DNA from: Sphaerotilus montanus
GTDB taxonomy: Bacteria; Pseudomonadota; Gammaproteobacteria; Burkholderiales; Burkholderiaceae_C
Assembly: GCF_013410775.1 (NCBI RefSeq)
Contig: NZ_JACCFH010000001.1
Location: 2,542,001-2,606,000 of the forward strand
Direction: 5' to 3'
Length of the DNA stretch: 64,000 nt
How positions within the stretch are numbered: position 1 is the first letter of the stretch; each line of letters starts with the position of its first letter. Shown one piece after another: positions 21,335 through 31,077 of the stretch. The notes below the pieces were generated by a model. It saw only the letters and a program-made list of their open reading frames with translations. It did no database searches and had not been told where the DNA came from. The position numbers and the translations under genes are program-made.

Positions 21335-22317
21335 TGGCCGAGCCGATGAACATCGATCCGCGCAGCCTGGGCAAGGTGGCCGTGCTGCTGGGCGGCACCT
21401 CGGCCGAGCGCGAGGTCTCGCTGATGAGCGGCGCGGGCGTGCTGCAGGCGCTGCAGTCGCAAGGGGTCGACGCCCATGCCTTCGACCCGGCCGAGCGCGA
21501 CCTGCACGAACTCAAGGAGCAGGGCTTCGCGCGCTGTTTCATCGCGCTGCACGGCCGCCACGGCGAGGATGGCTGTGTCCAGGGCGCGCTGGAGATGATG
21601 GGCCTCCCGTTCACCGGCTCCGGCGTGATGGCCTCGGCGATCGCGATGGACAAGGTCATGACCAAGCGGGTCTGGCTCGCAGAAGGGCTGCCGACGCCGC
21701 GCCACGTCTGGCTCGCGCCGGACCAGCAGGACGTGGCGGCGATTGCCGCCATGCCCGCGCAGCTCGGTTTGCCGCTGATCATCAAGCCGCCGCGCGAGGG
21801 CTCGTCGATCGGCGTGACCAAGGTGACGGCGGCGGCGGACCTGCCCGCGGCGGTGGCCGAGTCGCTGCGCTTCGACCCGGACGTGCTCGGCGAGGAGTTC
21901 ATCCAGGGCGAGGAGATCACCTGCCCGGTGCTGGGCGAGGGCGCCAGTGCCCGTGCGCTGCCCGTCATCCGCATCGTGCCGCCCGAGGCGGGCTACGACT
22001 ACCAGAACAAGTACTTCACCGACGACGTGCGCTACCTCTGTCCGAGCGGCCTGCCCGAGGCCGAGGAGCGCGAGATCCAGCGCATCGTGCTGGCGGCCTA
22101 CCGCTCGCTCGGTTGCCGCGGCTGGGGCCGGGCCGACCTGATGATCCGCGCCAGCGACCGCCAGCCTTTCCTGCTGGAGATGAATACCTCGCCCGGCATG
22201 ACCGGTCACTCGCTGGTGCCGATGTCGGCGCGGGCGGCGGGCATCAGCTACGAGCAGCTCTGCCTGCGGCTGCTGGCCGCGGCCCGCACCGACAGCGCGC
22301 GGCCGCAGATGGCCTGA
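21334..22317 (+). CDS. ddlB: D-alanine--D-alanine ligase
   Basis: ATP-grasp enzyme supplying D-Ala-D-Ala to MurF. 327 residues beginning [21 protein letters not shown]; signature segments are [26 protein letters not shown], the ATP-grasp lysine region [19 protein letters not shown], and the metal-binding end [21 protein letters not shown] 21334 overlaps the murC stop and has a GGAGG 10 bases upstream; GTG 21331 and ATG 21346 are alternatives. ddlB is its usual name when located in the dcw cluster. Confidence 0.96.
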   Translation: MAEPMNIDPRSLGKVAVLLGGTSAEREVSLMSGAGVLQALQSQGVDAHAFDPAERDLHELKEQGFARCFIALHGRHGEDGCVQGALEMMGLPFTGSGVMASAIAMDKVMTKRVWLAEGLPTPRHVWLAPDQQDVAAIAAMPAQLGLPLIIKPPREGSSIGVTKVTAAADLPAAVAESLRFDPDVLGEEFIQGEEITCPVLGEGASARALPVIRIVPPEAGYDYQNKYFTDDVRYLCPSGLPEAEEREIQRIVLAAYRSLGCRGWGRADLMIRASDRQPFLLEMNTSPGMTGHSLVPMSARAAGISYEQLCLRLLAAARTDSARPQMA

Positions 22318-22326
22318 CGGGACAGC

Positions 22327-23139
22327 ATGCGCATCCAATCCGCTGCTCCCGCCGCCAGCGCAACCGTGCCGATCGATGTGCGGCTGATGCGTTCGGGCGC
22401 CAATGTGCTGCTGGCGCTGGTGCTGCTGGCCGGGCTGGCGGTGCTCGGAGCCCGGCTGGCGCGCTCGCCATGGTTCAACCTGCGCGAGATCCATGTCGAG
22501 GGTGAAGTCGCCCACAACACCGCCGCGAGCGTGCGCCAGCACGTCACGCCGCTGCTCACCGGCAGCTACCTCACCATGGACCTGACCCAGGCCCGCACTG
22601 CCTTCGAGTCCGTGCCCTGGGTGCGGCGCGCCGAGGTGCGCCGGATCTGGCCGCACGACCTGGTCGTGCGCATCGAGGAACACCGGCCGGTGGCCTACTG
22701 GGCCCGCGAGGACACCGACCACCTGCTGGTGAACACCCACGGCGAATTGTTCGAAGTCAACCTCGGCGATGTCGAGGACGACAACCTGCCCACCCTGGCG
22801 GGTCCGCGCGGCACGTCGCTGCAGGTGATGACGATGTGGCAGACGCTGCTGCCGGTGCTCGCGCCGCTGCGCCAGCGCGTCGAGCGGGTCATGCTGACCG
22901 ACCGCGGGTCCTGGCGGGTGGTGCTGGGCCACGGCACGGTGCTGGAACTCGGGCGGGGCGAGTCCGACCAGATCGTCGCTCGCACCCAACGGTTTGTCCA
23001 ATCGGTCGGACAGATCACCGCCCGCTTCGATCATCGGGCGATCGAGTATGCCGACCTGCGGCACAGTGAAAGTTATGCCCTGAAGCTGGCCGGCATGGGC
23101 ACGACGCCGGTGGCCGCCCGTGCAGGCAAGGGCCATTGA
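22327..23139 (+). CDS. ftsQ: FtsQ, divisome membrane protein
   Basis: Bitopic protein that links early and late division proteins through FtsBL. 270 residues: cytoplasmic tail, membrane helix near residues 27-45 (NVLLALVLLAGLAVLGA), a POTRA domain (about 53-125, starting FNLREIHVEGEV), and the beta domain with the typical RVERVMLTDRGSWRVVLGHG. It follows ddlB by nine bases and ends 22 bases before ftsA. Confidence 0.95.
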   Translation: MRIQSAAPAASATVPIDVRLMRSGANVLLALVLLAGLAVLGARLARSPWFNLREIHVEGEVAHNTAASVRQHVTPLLTGSYLTMDLTQARTAFESVPWVRRAEVRRIWPHDLVVRIEEHRPVAYWAREDTDHLLVNTHGELFEVNLGDVEDDNLPTLAGPRGTSLQVMTMWQTLLPVLAPLRQRVERVMLTDRGSWRVVLGHGTVLELGRGESDQIVARTQRFVQSVGQITARFDHRAIEYADLRHSESYALKLAGMGTTPVAARAGKGH

Positions 23140-23161
23140 AGGCGATATGCAAGGAACACGA

Positions 23162-24391
23162 ATGGCCAAGGAATACAACGATCTGGTCGTCGGACTCGAT
23201 ATCGGCACCGCCAAGGTCATGGCGGTGGTGGCCGAGATCCTGCCGGACGGCGAGATGCGTCTTGCCGGGCTCGGCGTGGCGTCCTCGCACGGGCTCAAGC
23301 GCGGGGTCGTGGTGAACATCGACGCCACCGTGCAGTCGATCCAGCACGCGCTGAAAGAGGCCGAAATGATGGCCGACTGCAAGATCGGGCGGGTCTACAC
23401 CGGCATCTCCGGCAGCCACGTGCGTGGCCGCAACTCGACGGGCATGGTCATCGTCCGCGACAAGGAAGTCGGCACGATCGACGTGGCCCGGGTGGTCGAG
23501 ACGGCCAAAGCCATCAATATTCCGAATGATCAGCGCCTGTTGCTGGTCGAACCGCAGGAATTTGTCATTGATGGCCAGGAAGTGCGCGAGCCGGTGGGCA
23601 TGAGCGGCGAGCGGCTGGAGGTCCGTGTCCATATCGTGACCGGCGCTTTCAGTGCGGCCGAGAATATCGTCAAGTGCGTGCGGCGCTGCGGCCTGGAGGT
23701 CGAGCAACTGGTCCTCAATCCGAGTGCCTCCAGCCTGTCGGTGCTCACGCCGGATGAAAAAGACCTCGGTGTCGTGCTTGTGGATATCGGGGCAGGCACG
23801 ACGGATGTGGCGATTTTCACGGACGGTGCAATCCGTCATACTGCAGTGATCCCGATTGCGGGGGATTTGATCACCAGTGACATCGCGATGGCCCTGCGCA
23901 CCCCGACCAAGGATGCCGAGGACGTCAAGATCGAGTTCGGCGTGGCCAAGCAGTTGCTGGCCGATCCGTCCGAGCAGCTCGAAGTGCCGGGTCTGGGGGA
24001 CCGGGTGCCGCGGGTGCTGAGCCGGCAGGCTCTGGCCGGCGTGATCGAACCGCGGGTAGAAGAGATTTTTTCGCTGGTTCAGCAAGTCATTCGTGACAGT
24101 GGCTACGAAGAGTTGCTGTCTTCTGGCATCGTGCTGACCGGCGGTTCGGCAGTGATGCCGGGAATGATCGAATTGGCAGAGGACATATTCCTCAAGCCCG
24201 TGCGCCTGGGGATTCCGACGTACAGCGGAGCCCTCCATGACATGGTGGCCAGCCCCCGAGCCTCGACGGCGATGGGTCTGCTTGAGGAAGCGCGTCTGGC
24301 GCGCATGCGGGGATTGAGATCGGCACCCTCCGGCGGTACGGCGCAGGGTTTGTTCGGCAAGGCACGGGATTGGTTCTTGAAGAGTTTCTGA
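23162..24391 (+). CDS. ftsA: FtsA, actin-like membrane anchor of FtsZ
   Basis: Tethers FtsZ to the membrane and signals to the divisome. 409 residues from ATG 23162, preceded by AAGGAA. Actin-fold loops: VVGLDIGTAKVMAVV (phosphate 1), VLVDIGAGTTDVAIF (phosphate 2) and IVLTGGSAVMPGM (adenosine). The C-terminal amphipathic membrane-targeting helix is present (GLFGKARDWFLKSF). The upstream frame is open for 14 codons but MAKEYNDLVVGLD is canonical. Confidence 0.98.
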   Translation: MAKEYNDLVVGLDIGTAKVMAVVAEILPDGEMRLAGLGVASSHGLKRGVVVNIDATVQSIQHALKEAEMMADCKIGRVYTGISGSHVRGRNSTGMVIVRDKEVGTIDVARVVETAKAINIPNDQRLLLVEPQEFVIDGQEVREPVGMSGERLEVRVHIVTGAFSAAENIVKCVRRCGLEVEQLVLNPSASSLSVLTPDEKDLGVVLVDIGAGTTDVAIFTDGAIRHTAVIPIAGDLITSDIAMALRTPTKDAEDVKIEFGVAKQLLADPSEQLEVPGLGDRVPRVLSRQALAGVIEPRVEEIFSLVQQVIRDSGYEELLSSGIVLTGGSAVMPGMIELAEDIFLKPVRLGIPTYSGALHDMVASPRASTAMGLLEEARLARMRGLRSAPSGGTAQGLFGKARDWFLKSF

Positions 24392-24417
24392 TGTAATTCA
24401 GATCCAAGGAGAGCGGC

Positions 24418-25626
24418 ATGGGAATCGAGATGATTGAAGAGTTCAACCAGGGCACGCAGATCAAGGTGATCGGCGTGGGCGGTGGCGGTGGCAATGCGGT
24501 CGATCACATGATCAACCGCGGGGTGCAGGGGGTGGAATTCATCTGCGCCAACACCGATGCACAGGCGTTGAACCGCTCCAAGGCACACACTTTGTTGCAA
24601 CTCGGACACACTGGTCTGGGGGCTGGTTCGCGTCCCGAAGCTGGAAAAGCTTCCGCGGAAGAGGCCGTTGACCGCATCAAGTCGTCGCTGGAAGGCGCAC
24701 ACATGGTGTTCATCACCGCCGGCATGGGCGGCGGCACCGGCACCGGTGCCGCGCCGGTCATCGCCCGTCTGGCCAAGGACATGGGCATCCTGACCGTCGG
24801 CGTCGTGACCAAGCCCTTCGACTTCGAAGGCCCGCGCCGCATGAAGCAGGCCGACGTCGGCCTGAACGAACTCGAAGCCAACGTCGACTCGCTGATCGTC
24901 GTGCTCAACGAGAAGCTGCTCGAAGTGCTGGGCGACGACGTCACGCAGGAAGAGGCGTTTGCCGAAGCCAACGACGTGCTGCGCAACGCCGTCGGCGGCA
25001 TCAGCGACATCATCCACATCCCCGGTCTGGTCAACGTCGACTTCGAGGACGTCAAGACGGTGATGAGCGAGCCCGGCAAGGCCATGATGGGCACGGCCAC
25101 CGCCAGCGGTCCGGACCGCGCCACCAAGGCCGCCGAAGCGGCTGTGGCCTGCCCGCTGCTGGAAGGTGTCGACCTGTCCGGCGCGCGTGGCGTGCTGGTG
25201 CTGATCGCGGCGAGCAAGCAGAACTTCAAGCTCTCCGAGAGCCGCAATGCGATGACCACGATCCGCCGCTACGCTGCGGACGAGGCCCACGTCATCTACG
25301 GCACCGCCTACGACGAGAGCCTGGGCGACGCGCTGCGCGTGACGGTGATCGCCACCGGTCTGGCGTCTGCCGGCAAGCAGCAACAGCAGCAGGTGCCGCA
25401 ACAGCGCGTGGCGCCGATGCAGGTCGTGCAGCCCTCGATGGGCCAGCGCACCGGCACCGACAACATCCCCGTGCTGACCCATCCGCTCGTCAGCCCCAGC
25501 CATGGCAGTGCCCCGAGCGTGTGGCGCCCCAACCGCACCCAGGCCTCGGCCAAGGTGGATGCACTGGCCGCCAACGGCATGGACGAGATCGAGATCCCGG
25601 CCTTCCTGCGCAAGCAGGCCGACTGA
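24418..25626 (+). CDS. ftsZ: FtsZ, tubulin-like division GTPase
   Basis: Forms the Z ring. 402 residues: GTP-binding GVGGGGGNAVDHM near residue 20, tubulin signature GGGTGTG at 104-110, T7 loop region GLVNVDFEDVKTVM, a Gln- and Pro-containing linker from about residue 320, and the conserved C-terminal peptide DEIEIPAFLRKQAD that binds FtsA, ZapD and SlmA (the last two are also encoded in this window). AAGGAGAG lies seven bases before ATG 24418. Last gene before a terminator hairpin. Confidence 0.99.
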   Translation: MGIEMIEEFNQGTQIKVIGVGGGGGNAVDHMINRGVQGVEFICANTDAQALNRSKAHTLLQLGHTGLGAGSRPEAGKASAEEAVDRIKSSLEGAHMVFITAGMGGGTGTGAAPVIARLAKDMGILTVGVVTKPFDFEGPRRMKQADVGLNELEANVDSLIVVLNEKLLEVLGDDVTQEEAFAEANDVLRNAVGGISDIIHIPGLVNVDFEDVKTVMSEPGKAMMGTATASGPDRATKAAEAAVACPLLEGVDLSGARGVLVLIAASKQNFKLSESRNAMTTIRRYAADEAHVIYGTAYDESLGDALRVTVIATGLASAGKQQQQQVPQQRVAPMQVVQPSMGQRTGTDNIPVLTHPLVSPSHGSAPSVWRPNRTQASAKVDALAANGMDEIEIPAFLRKQAD

Positions 25627-25664
25627 CCTCCTTTTTCCGCGCCCGCTCTTCTCCCTGCCTGACT

Positions 25665-25697
25665 GGCCCGGTGTTCTCGCGGACACCGGGCCTTGTT
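25665..25697 (+). terminator. Intrinsic terminator after ftsZ
   Basis: A perfect 10-bp stem GGCCCGGTGT / ACACCGGGCC with an 8-base loop is followed by TTGTT. It separates ftsZ from lpxC, so lpxC needs at least some transcription of its own. The T-tract is short, so termination may be partial. Confidence 0.75.
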
Positions 25698-25722
25698 CCG
25701 TGTTGTTGCCTAGAATGCCGCC

Positions 25723-26658
25723 ATGCTGCAACAACGTACCCTCCAGTCGCTGACCCGTGCCGTCGGAGTCGGCCTGCACAGCGGCCAGAAGGTCGAACTG
25801 ACGCTGCGACCCGCTGCGCCGGACACGGGTCTGGTCTTTCGCCGCATCGATCTGCCGCAGCCGGTGGACATCCCGGTGACACCCGAGTCGGTCTGCGACA
25901 CCCGCATGGCCACGACCATCTCGCCGGGCGGTGACCCGGGCGCGCCCAAGGTCCAGACCATCGAGCACCTGCTGTCGGCCATCGCCGGGCTGGGCCTGGA
26001 CAACCTCTACATCGACATCACGGCCGACGAGGTGCCCATCCTGGACGGCTCGGCCGCCAGCTTCGTCTTCCTGCTGCAGAGCGCCGGCATCGCGCTGCAG
26101 AACGCGCCCAAGAAGTTCCTGCGCGTGAAGAAGGCGGTCGAGATCCGCGAAGGCGAGGGCCGCACGCTGAAGTGGGCCCGTCTGGCGCCGCACCACGGCT
26201 ACCGTCTCGGCTTCGAGATCGAGTTCGGCCACCCCGCGGTGGACGCGACCGGCCAGCGCGTCGTCTTCGACTTCGCCACCGGCCGCTACAAGCAGGACAT
26301 CGCCCGCGCCCGCACCTTCGGCTTCACCAAGGACGTCGAGATGATGCGTTCGCGCGGCCTGAGCCTGGGCGGCAGCATGGACAACGCCATCGTCGTCGAC
26401 GACTACCGCGTGCTCAATGCCGAGGGGCTGCGCTACGACGACGAGTTCGTGAAGCACAAGATCCTCGACGCGATCGGCGACCTGCACGTCTGCGGCAAGC
26501 CGCTGCTGGCCGACTACACCGCCTTCAAGAGTGGCCACGCGCTCAACAACAAGCTGCTGCGCAAGCTGCTGGCCGACAAAAGCGCCTGGGAGATCGTCAC
26601 CTTCCAGGACGAGAAGCTGGCGCCACAGGGCATGGCCGAACTCGCCCCCGCCTGGTGA
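25723..26658 (+). CDS. lpxC: LpxC, UDP-3-O-acyl-GlcNAc deacetylase
   Basis: Zinc-dependent enzyme of the first committed step of lipid A synthesis. 311 residues beginning [21 protein letters not shown]. Zinc ligands are H82 (QTIEHLLSA), H245 and D249 ([13 protein letters not shown]); H272 (KSGHALNN) is the catalytic histidine and PILDGSA is the conserved active-site loop. TAGAAT at 25711 is only seven bases from the ATG; if it is a -10 box the message is nearly leaderless, but no good -35 is present. A terminator lies directly upstream. Confidence 0.98.
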   Translation: MLQQRTLQSLTRAVGVGLHSGQKVELTLRPAAPDTGLVFRRIDLPQPVDIPVTPESVCDTRMATTISPGGDPGAPKVQTIEHLLSAIAGLGLDNLYIDITADEVPILDGSAASFVFLLQSAGIALQNAPKKFLRVKKAVEIREGEGRTLKWARLAPHHGYRLGFEIEFGHPAVDATGQRVVFDFATGRYKQDIARARTFGFTKDVEMMRSRGLSLGGSMDNAIVVDDYRVLNAEGLRYDDEFVKHKILDAIGDLHVCGKPLLADYTAFKSGHALNNKLLRKLLADKSAWEIVTFQDEKLAPQGMAELAPAW

Positions 26659-26677
26659 GCCGGGAGACACGGCGGTG

Positions 26678-26860
26678 ATGGTCTTCCGTGTCCTGGTGTT
26701 CTTCCTGCTGGTGTCGGGGCTGCTCAGCTTCGGGCTGTATCTGGCCACCGGACAGGCCATCTGGCGCCGCCGCGCGATCGCGATCATCCGCTGGACGGTG
26801 ATCGCGGGTCTGGCCTTCTTCGCCGTGCTCCTGCTGGAGCGACTCGCGCTCGTGCTGTAG
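26678..26860 (+). CDS. Small two-helix membrane protein downstream of lpxC
   Basis: 60 residues starting MVFRVLVFFLLVSGLLSFGLY: two hydrophobic segments (residues 2-23 and 39-58) separated by a basic loop (WRRRAIAIIRW), so likely an inner-membrane hairpin. It begins 19 bases after the lpxC stop, with GGGAGA about 10 bases upstream, and so is probably co-transcribed with lpxC. Codon positions are GC-rich in the third base as in its neighbours, which supports coding. I recall similar small proteins behind lpxC in related genomes, but cannot confirm it. Function unknown. Confidence 0.7.
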   Translation: MVFRVLVFFLLVSGLLSFGLYLATGQAIWRRRAIAIIRWTVIAGLAFFAVLLLERLALVL

Positions 26861-26886
26861 GGGGGGCGGCCACGGAGCGCCGCAGC

Positions 26887-27441
26887 TCAGTAGCTGCGCC
26901 CGCCCCGGTACTGCGCGTGCGCCTTGCGGTTGAGCGTGCCGCTCTGCGCGAGTGCCGCGAAGGAGCTGCCCGCGTGGGCATGGGTGATGGCCAGGCCGAG
27001 TGCGTCGGCGGCGTCCTTGCCCGGCAGCACCGGCAATTGCAGCAGACGCTGCACCATGGCCTGGACCTGGTCCTTGGTGGCGTGGCCATGGCCGACGATG
27101 GCCTTCTTCATCTGCAGCGCGGTGTACTCGCACACGCTCAGCGTGCTGCTGGACGACACCAGCGCCGCCAGTGCCGCGCCGCGCGCCTGCCCGAGCAGCA
27201 GCGTGCTCTGCGGGTTGACGTTGACGAAGACGATCTCGACGGTCGCCGTGTCCGGCTGGTAGGTCGCCACCACCTCGCGCACCCCCTCGAAGATGATGCG
27301 GATGCGCTGCGGCAGGTCGCCGCGCGGCGCTTCCGCCGTCTTGATGGTGCCGCTGGCGACGTAGCTCAGGCGCTGGCCGTCGACGTCGATGACGCCGAAG
27401 CCGGTGACCTGGAGGCCCGGATCAATCCCGAGGATGCGCAT
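26887..27441 (-). CDS. ruvC: RuvC, Holliday junction resolvase
   Basis: Dimeric endonuclease that cuts Holliday junctions with RuvAB. 184 residues starting [17 protein letters not shown]; acidic active-site residues are D7 (GIDPG), E69 ([11 protein letters not shown]) and the C-terminal Asp pair in [16 protein letters not shown]. The frame is open upstream but ATG 27441 is the canonical start. Last gene of the dusB-fis-purH-ruvC group, convergent with the lpxC unit. No ruvA or ruvB follows. Confidence 0.97.
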   Translation of the reverse strand: MRILGIDPGLQVTGFGVIDVDGQRLSYVASGTIKTAEAPRGDLPQRIRIIFEGVREVVATYQPDTATVEIVFVNVNPQSTLLLGQARGAALAALVSSSSTLSVCEYTALQMKKAIVGHGHATKDQVQAMVQRLLQLPVLPGKDAADALGLAITHAHAGSSFAALAQSGTLNRKAHAQYRGGRSY

Positions 27442-27466
27442 CCGGGCGTCCTGTCGTGGCCCGTGC

Positions 27467-29053
27467 TCAGTGGCGGAAGTGGCGCGTGCCGGTGAACACC
27501 ATCGCGATGCCGCGCTCGTCGGCGGCGGCGATGACTTCGTTGTCGCGCATCGAGCCACCCGGCTGGATCACGCAGGTGGCACCCGCATCCACGACCACGT
27601 CCAGCCCGTCACGGAACGGGAAGAACGCGTCGCTCGCGACGGCCGTGCCCTGCAGCGTCAGACCGGCGTGGCCTGCCTTGATGCTGGCGATGCGCGCCGA
27701 GTCGAGGCGGCTCATCTGGCCGGCGCCGACGCCCATGGTCATGCCGTCCTTGCAGAACACGATGGCGTTGCTCTTGACGAAGCGCGCCACCTTCCAGGCG
27801 AACAGCAGGTCGTCCATCTGCTGCGCGGTCGGCTGCAACTGGGTGACCACCTTGACCTCGCCGCCGACGATGTCGATGGTGTCGGCCGACTGCAGCAGCA
27901 TCCCGCCGCCGACGCGCTTGAAGTCCAGCGCGTTCGCGACCTGGGCGACCGGCACTTCCAGCAGGCGCACATTGGTCTTGCTGGCGTAGGCGGCGCGCGC
28001 TTCGGCGGTGAAGGCCGGGGCGATGGCGACTTCGACGAACTGCTTGTTGGCGTTGATCTCGTTGACCACGTCCGCGTCGATCGGGCGGTTGAACGCCATG
28101 ATCCCGCCGAACGCGCTGGTCGGGTCGGTCTTCAGCGCCTTCTGGTACGCCTCCAGCGGCGTCGCGCCAACGGCCACACCACACGGATTCGCGTGCTTGA
28201 CGATGACACAGGCCGGCACGTCAAACGCCTTCACACATTCCCAGGCGGCGTCCGCGTCGGCAATGTTGTTGAAGCTCAGCTCCTTGCCCTGGATCTGCTG
28301 CCAGCCGGACAGCAGCCCGGCGGCCGGCGCGGCCTCGCGGTAGAACGCGGCCGACTGGTGCGGGTTCTCGCCGTAGCGCATGCCCTGCACCTTGTGGAGC
28401 TGCAGGTTGAAGACGCTCGGGTACTCGGCGCGGGCGGGGACGGCTTCGGTCGCTTCTTCCGAACCGGTTTCCAGCGCGGTCAGGTAGTTGCTGATCATGC
28501 CGTCGTAGGCGGCGGTGTGCGAGAACACCTTCTTGGCGAGCATGAACTTGGTGCTGCGCGTCAGGCTCTGGCCGTTCGAGGCGGCGAGTTCCGCCAGCAC
28601 CTGCGGGTAGTCGGTCGGGTCGATCACGACGCCCACGTCCTGCCAGTTCTTGGCCGCCGCCCGCAGCATCGCCGGGCCGCCGATGTCGATGTTCTCGATC
28701 GCGTCTTCCAGCGTGCAGTCGGCCTTGGCCGTGGCTTGTGCGAACGGGTAGAGGTTGATGATCAGCAGGTCGATCGTGTCGATGCCGTGTTCCTTCAGCG
28801 CGGCCATGTGCGCGGGCACGTCGCGGCGCGCCAGCAGACCGCCGTGGACCCGCGGGTGCAGCGTCTTCACGCGGCCGTCGAGCATCTCGGGGAAGCCCGT
28901 GATCTCGCTGACTTCGGTGACCGGCAGGCCGGATTCGGCCAGCAGCTTGGCGGTGCCGCCGGTGGAGAGCAGCTTGATGCCGTGCGCGTGCAGCGAGCGG
29001 GCGAACTCGACGATGCCGGTCTTGTCGGAAACGGAAAGGAGGGCGGTGGTCAT
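27467..29053 (-). CDS. purH: PurH, AICAR transformylase / IMP cyclohydrolase
   Basis: Bifunctional enzyme for the last two steps of IMP synthesis. 528 residues: N-terminal cyclohydrolase domain (residues 1-200; [47 protein letters not shown]) and C-terminal formyltransferase ([11 protein letters not shown] near residue 270; [24 protein letters not shown] near the end). Located between fis and ruvC on the same strand, with 73 bases to fis and 25 to ruvC. Confidence 0.98.
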   Translation of the reverse strand: MTTALLSVSDKTGIVEFARSLHAHGIKLLSTGGTAKLLAESGLPVTEVSEITGFPEMLDGRVKTLHPRVHGGLLARRDVPAHMAALKEHGIDTIDLLIINLYPFAQATAKADCTLEDAIENIDIGGPAMLRAAAKNWQDVGVVIDPTDYPQVLAELAASNGQSLTRSTKFMLAKKVFSHTAAYDGMISNYLTALETGSEEATEAVPARAEYPSVFNLQLHKVQGMRYGENPHQSAAFYREAAPAAGLLSGWQQIQGKELSFNNIADADAAWECVKAFDVPACVIVKHANPCGVAVGATPLEAYQKALKTDPTSAFGGIMAFNRPIDADVVNEINANKQFVEVAIAPAFTAEARAAYASKTNVRLLEVPVAQVANALDFKRVGGGMLLQSADTIDIVGGEVKVVTQLQPTAQQMDDLLFAWKVARFVKSNAIVFCKDGMTMGVGAGQMSRLDSARIASIKAGHAGLTLQGTAVASDAFFPFRDGLDVVVDAGATCVIQPGGSMRDNEVIAAADERGIAMVFTGTRHFRH

Positions 29054-29126
29054 GGGCGGACTCAGGAGGTCGTTTGGATGCGGGGAATCGGGGCGAGGGC
29101 GGTCAGCGGGCGGCGGGCGGCGGGCG

Positions 29127-29384
29127 TCAGTCGATCAGCTTGTGCTCGACGAGCTTGCGGCGCAGCGTGTTGCGGTTGATGCCGAGCCACTCGGCGGCGC
29201 GGCTCTGGTTGCCTTCGGCTTGTTCCATCACCACGTCCAGCAGCGGGCGCTCCACCGCCTTCACGACCATGTCGTAGAGCGCGTGCGGCTCCGTGCCTTC
29301 GAGGTCGCGGAAATAGACGGCCAGGATCTCGCGGATCGACAGGTCGATAGGGCTGTGTTCGGAGGGGCTGGTGCTGGTGCTCAT
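29127..29384 (-). CDS. fis: Fis family nucleoid-associated regulator
   Basis: 85 residues. The C-terminal half is the Fis helix-turn-helix: [32 protein letters not shown]. The N-terminal part is shorter and different from E. coli Fis, as usual in betaproteobacteria. ATG 29384 overlaps the dusB stop by four bases; the dusB-fis pairing is the classical arrangement across Proteobacteria and makes fis expression depend on dusB transcription and translation. Confidence 0.95.
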   Translation of the reverse strand: MSTSTSPSEHSPIDLSIREILAVYFRDLEGTEPHALYDMVVKAVERPLLDVVMEQAEGNQSRAAEWLGINRNTLRRKLVEHKLID

Positions 29385-30415
29385 GCGGCTTGTTCTTCTG
29401 TGTCGGCGGTGGCGGCGGTCTGCGGCCAGGACGGATGGACGTCGGCCAGCGCGCCCAGGAAGGCGTGCACGGCCTGTGCCTGTTCCGCCGTGTGTTCGAT
29501 CAGGTTCATGCGGGCGCGGAAGTCCTGGCCACCCGGCAGGCCGTGCACGGCCCAGCCGATGTGCTTGCGCGCCGTGCGCACGCCAGCGCGCTCGCCGTAG
29601 AGGCTGTAGTGGTCGTGCAGATGCTCGATCAGCCAGTCGCGCACCTGCAGCGTCGGCGGCGGCGCGGCGATCTCGCCGGTGTCGAGGTAGTGCGCGATCT
29701 CGCGGAAGATCCACGGCCGCCCCTGCGCGGCGCGGCCGATCATCAGCGCATCGGCGCCGGTCGCGTCGAGCACGGCGCGGGCCTTCTGCGGGCTGGTGAT
29801 GTCGCCGTTCGCGCAGACGGGGATGCGCAGCGCGGCCTTCACGGCGGCGATCGTCGCGTACTCGGCCTCGCCCTTGTAGCCTTGCTCGCGGGTGCGGCCA
29901 TGCACGGTGACCATGGCCACGCCGCGCGCTTCGGCGCCGAGGGCGATCGCCACCGCGTTTTTCTGTTCGTTGCACCAGCCGGTGCGCATCTTCAGCGTGA
30001 CCGGCACCCCGTGCGGCGCAGCGGCCTCGACCACGGCGGCGACGATGTCCAGCGCCAGTGTCTCGTCCTGCATCAGCGCCGAGCCCGCCCACTTGTTGCA
30101 GACCTTCTTGGCCGGGCAGCCCATGTTGATGTCGATGATCTGGGCGCCGCGGTCGATGTTGTAGCGGGTCGCCTCGGCCATCATCTCGGCGTCGGTGCCG
30201 GCGATCTGCACGGCGATCGGCGCCACTTCCCCGTCGTGGTTCAGCCGGCGCGAGGTCTTCAGGCTGTCGCGCAGATCGGCGCGCGAGGTGACCATCTCGC
30301 TCACGGCATAGCCCGCCCCCAGTCGCTTGCACAACTGGCGGAAGGGCCGGTCGGTCACACCCGCCATGGGCGCGACGAACAGGCGATTCGGCAAAGCATG
30401 GGGGCCGATGCGCAT
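29381..30415 (-). CDS. dusB: DusB, tRNA-dihydrouridine synthase
   Basis: FMN-dependent reduction of uridine to dihydrouridine in tRNA D-loops. 344 residues from MRIGPHALPNRLFVAPMAGVTD; catalytic cysteine in NMGCPAKKVCNK, FMN-binding VTLKMRTGWCNEQ, VHGRTREQGY, and NGDITSP, IGRAAQGRPW. The mRNA leader just before the ATG is almost pure C (28 bases) with no Shine-Dalgarno, an odd start for a gene; upstream in-frame codons are open but not conserved-looking. Overlaps fis by four bases. Confidence 0.95.
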   Translation of the reverse strand: MRIGPHALPNRLFVAPMAGVTDRPFRQLCKRLGAGYAVSEMVTSRADLRDSLKTSRRLNHDGEVAPIAVQIAGTDAEMMAEATRYNIDRGAQIIDINMGCPAKKVCNKWAGSALMQDETLALDIVAAVVEAAAPHGVPVTLKMRTGWCNEQKNAVAIALGAEARGVAMVTVHGRTREQGYKGEAEYATIAAVKAALRIPVCANGDITSPQKARAVLDATGADALMIGRAAQGRPWIFREIAHYLDTGEIAAPPPTLQVRDWLIEHLHDHYSLYGERAGVRTARKHIGWAVHGLPGGQDFRARMNLIEHTAEQAQAVHAFLGALADVHPSWPQTAATADTEEQAA

Positions 30416-30443
30416 GGGGGGAGAGGGCGGGGGTGGGTGGGGG
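30416..30443 (+). repeat. G-quadruplex-like tract at the dusB start
   Basis: Five runs of three to six G separated by one to three bases lie on the plus strand, directly abutting the dusB start codon (dusB is on the minus strand, so its mRNA carries the C-rich version). The pattern G3+N1-3 repeated meets the usual rule for a quadruplex-forming sequence. A role in dusB-fis expression is only inferred. Confidence 0.5.
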
Positions 30444-30522
30444 AACTGCTGAAAAAGGAGGCAGGAGTATAGCGGCGTGCGTTTTCCCACCGGCCAGCGC
30501 CGGCTGGGGCCCTTCAAGCAGA

Positions 30523-31020
30523 ATGCCCGCCATGGAAGCCTGGATCGACTCGTTGCTCTTGATGCTGGCGCTGCCGAAGTTCGGCCTCAGCACCGTCTTC
30601 ATCGTCTCGCTGGTCTCGGCGACGCTGCTGCCGCTCGGCTCGGAGCCAGCGGTGTTCGGGCTGGTCAAGCTCAACCCGGAACTGTTCTGGCCGGCGGTGC
30701 TGGTGGCGACTGCCGGCAACACCATCGGCGGGGGCGTTTCGTGGTGGATGGGTTATGGCGCCGAGAAAGCCTACGAACACGTCACCCACCACCCGGCCGC
30801 CGACCACCGGGCGCTGGCCATGCTGCGCCGCTTCGGGGCGAAGGCGTGCCTGCTGAGCTGGCTGCCGATCGTCGGCGATCCGCTGTGCGCGGTGGCGGGG
30901 TGGCTGAAGCTGCCGTTCTGGCCCTGCCTGCTGTACATGGCGATCGGCAAGTTCCTGCGCTATCTGGTGATGACGGCGGGACTGCTTTGGGTATTTCCGG
31001 GGCAGTTCGGACCTCTATGA
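30523..31020 (+). CDS. YqaA/DedA-like small membrane protein
   Basis: 165 residues beginning MPAMEAWIDSLLLMLALPKFGLSTVF, with about four hydrophobic segments. The stretch LVSATLLPLGSEPAVFGLV and the TAGNTIGGGVSWWMGYGAE motif, followed by RRFGAKACLLSWLPIVGDPLCAVAGWL, match the YqaA subgroup of the DedA (SNARE-associated) family; DedA proteins are linked to undecaprenyl-phosphate and phospholipid transport. ATG 30532 is an alternative start nine bases downstream. It is divergent from dusB across a 107-base gap holding the G-rich tract. Confidence 0.85.
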   Translation: MPAMEAWIDSLLLMLALPKFGLSTVFIVSLVSATLLPLGSEPAVFGLVKLNPELFWPAVLVATAGNTIGGGVSWWMGYGAEKAYEHVTHHPAADHRALAMLRRFGAKACLLSWLPIVGDPLCAVAGWLKLPFWPCLLYMAIGKFLRYLVMTAGLLWVFPGQFGPL

Positions 31021-31077
31021 TGAACGCACCGAAGCGCTCGCTGAAGTTGAAATGGTCATGAGGCCGGGAGCTGGAAC

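Noticed and set aside
24103-26787. 894-codon minus-strand frame opposite ftsA, ftsZ and lpxC
   Set aside because: Antisense shadow; the plus strand holds three textbook proteins with intact motifs over the same bases.
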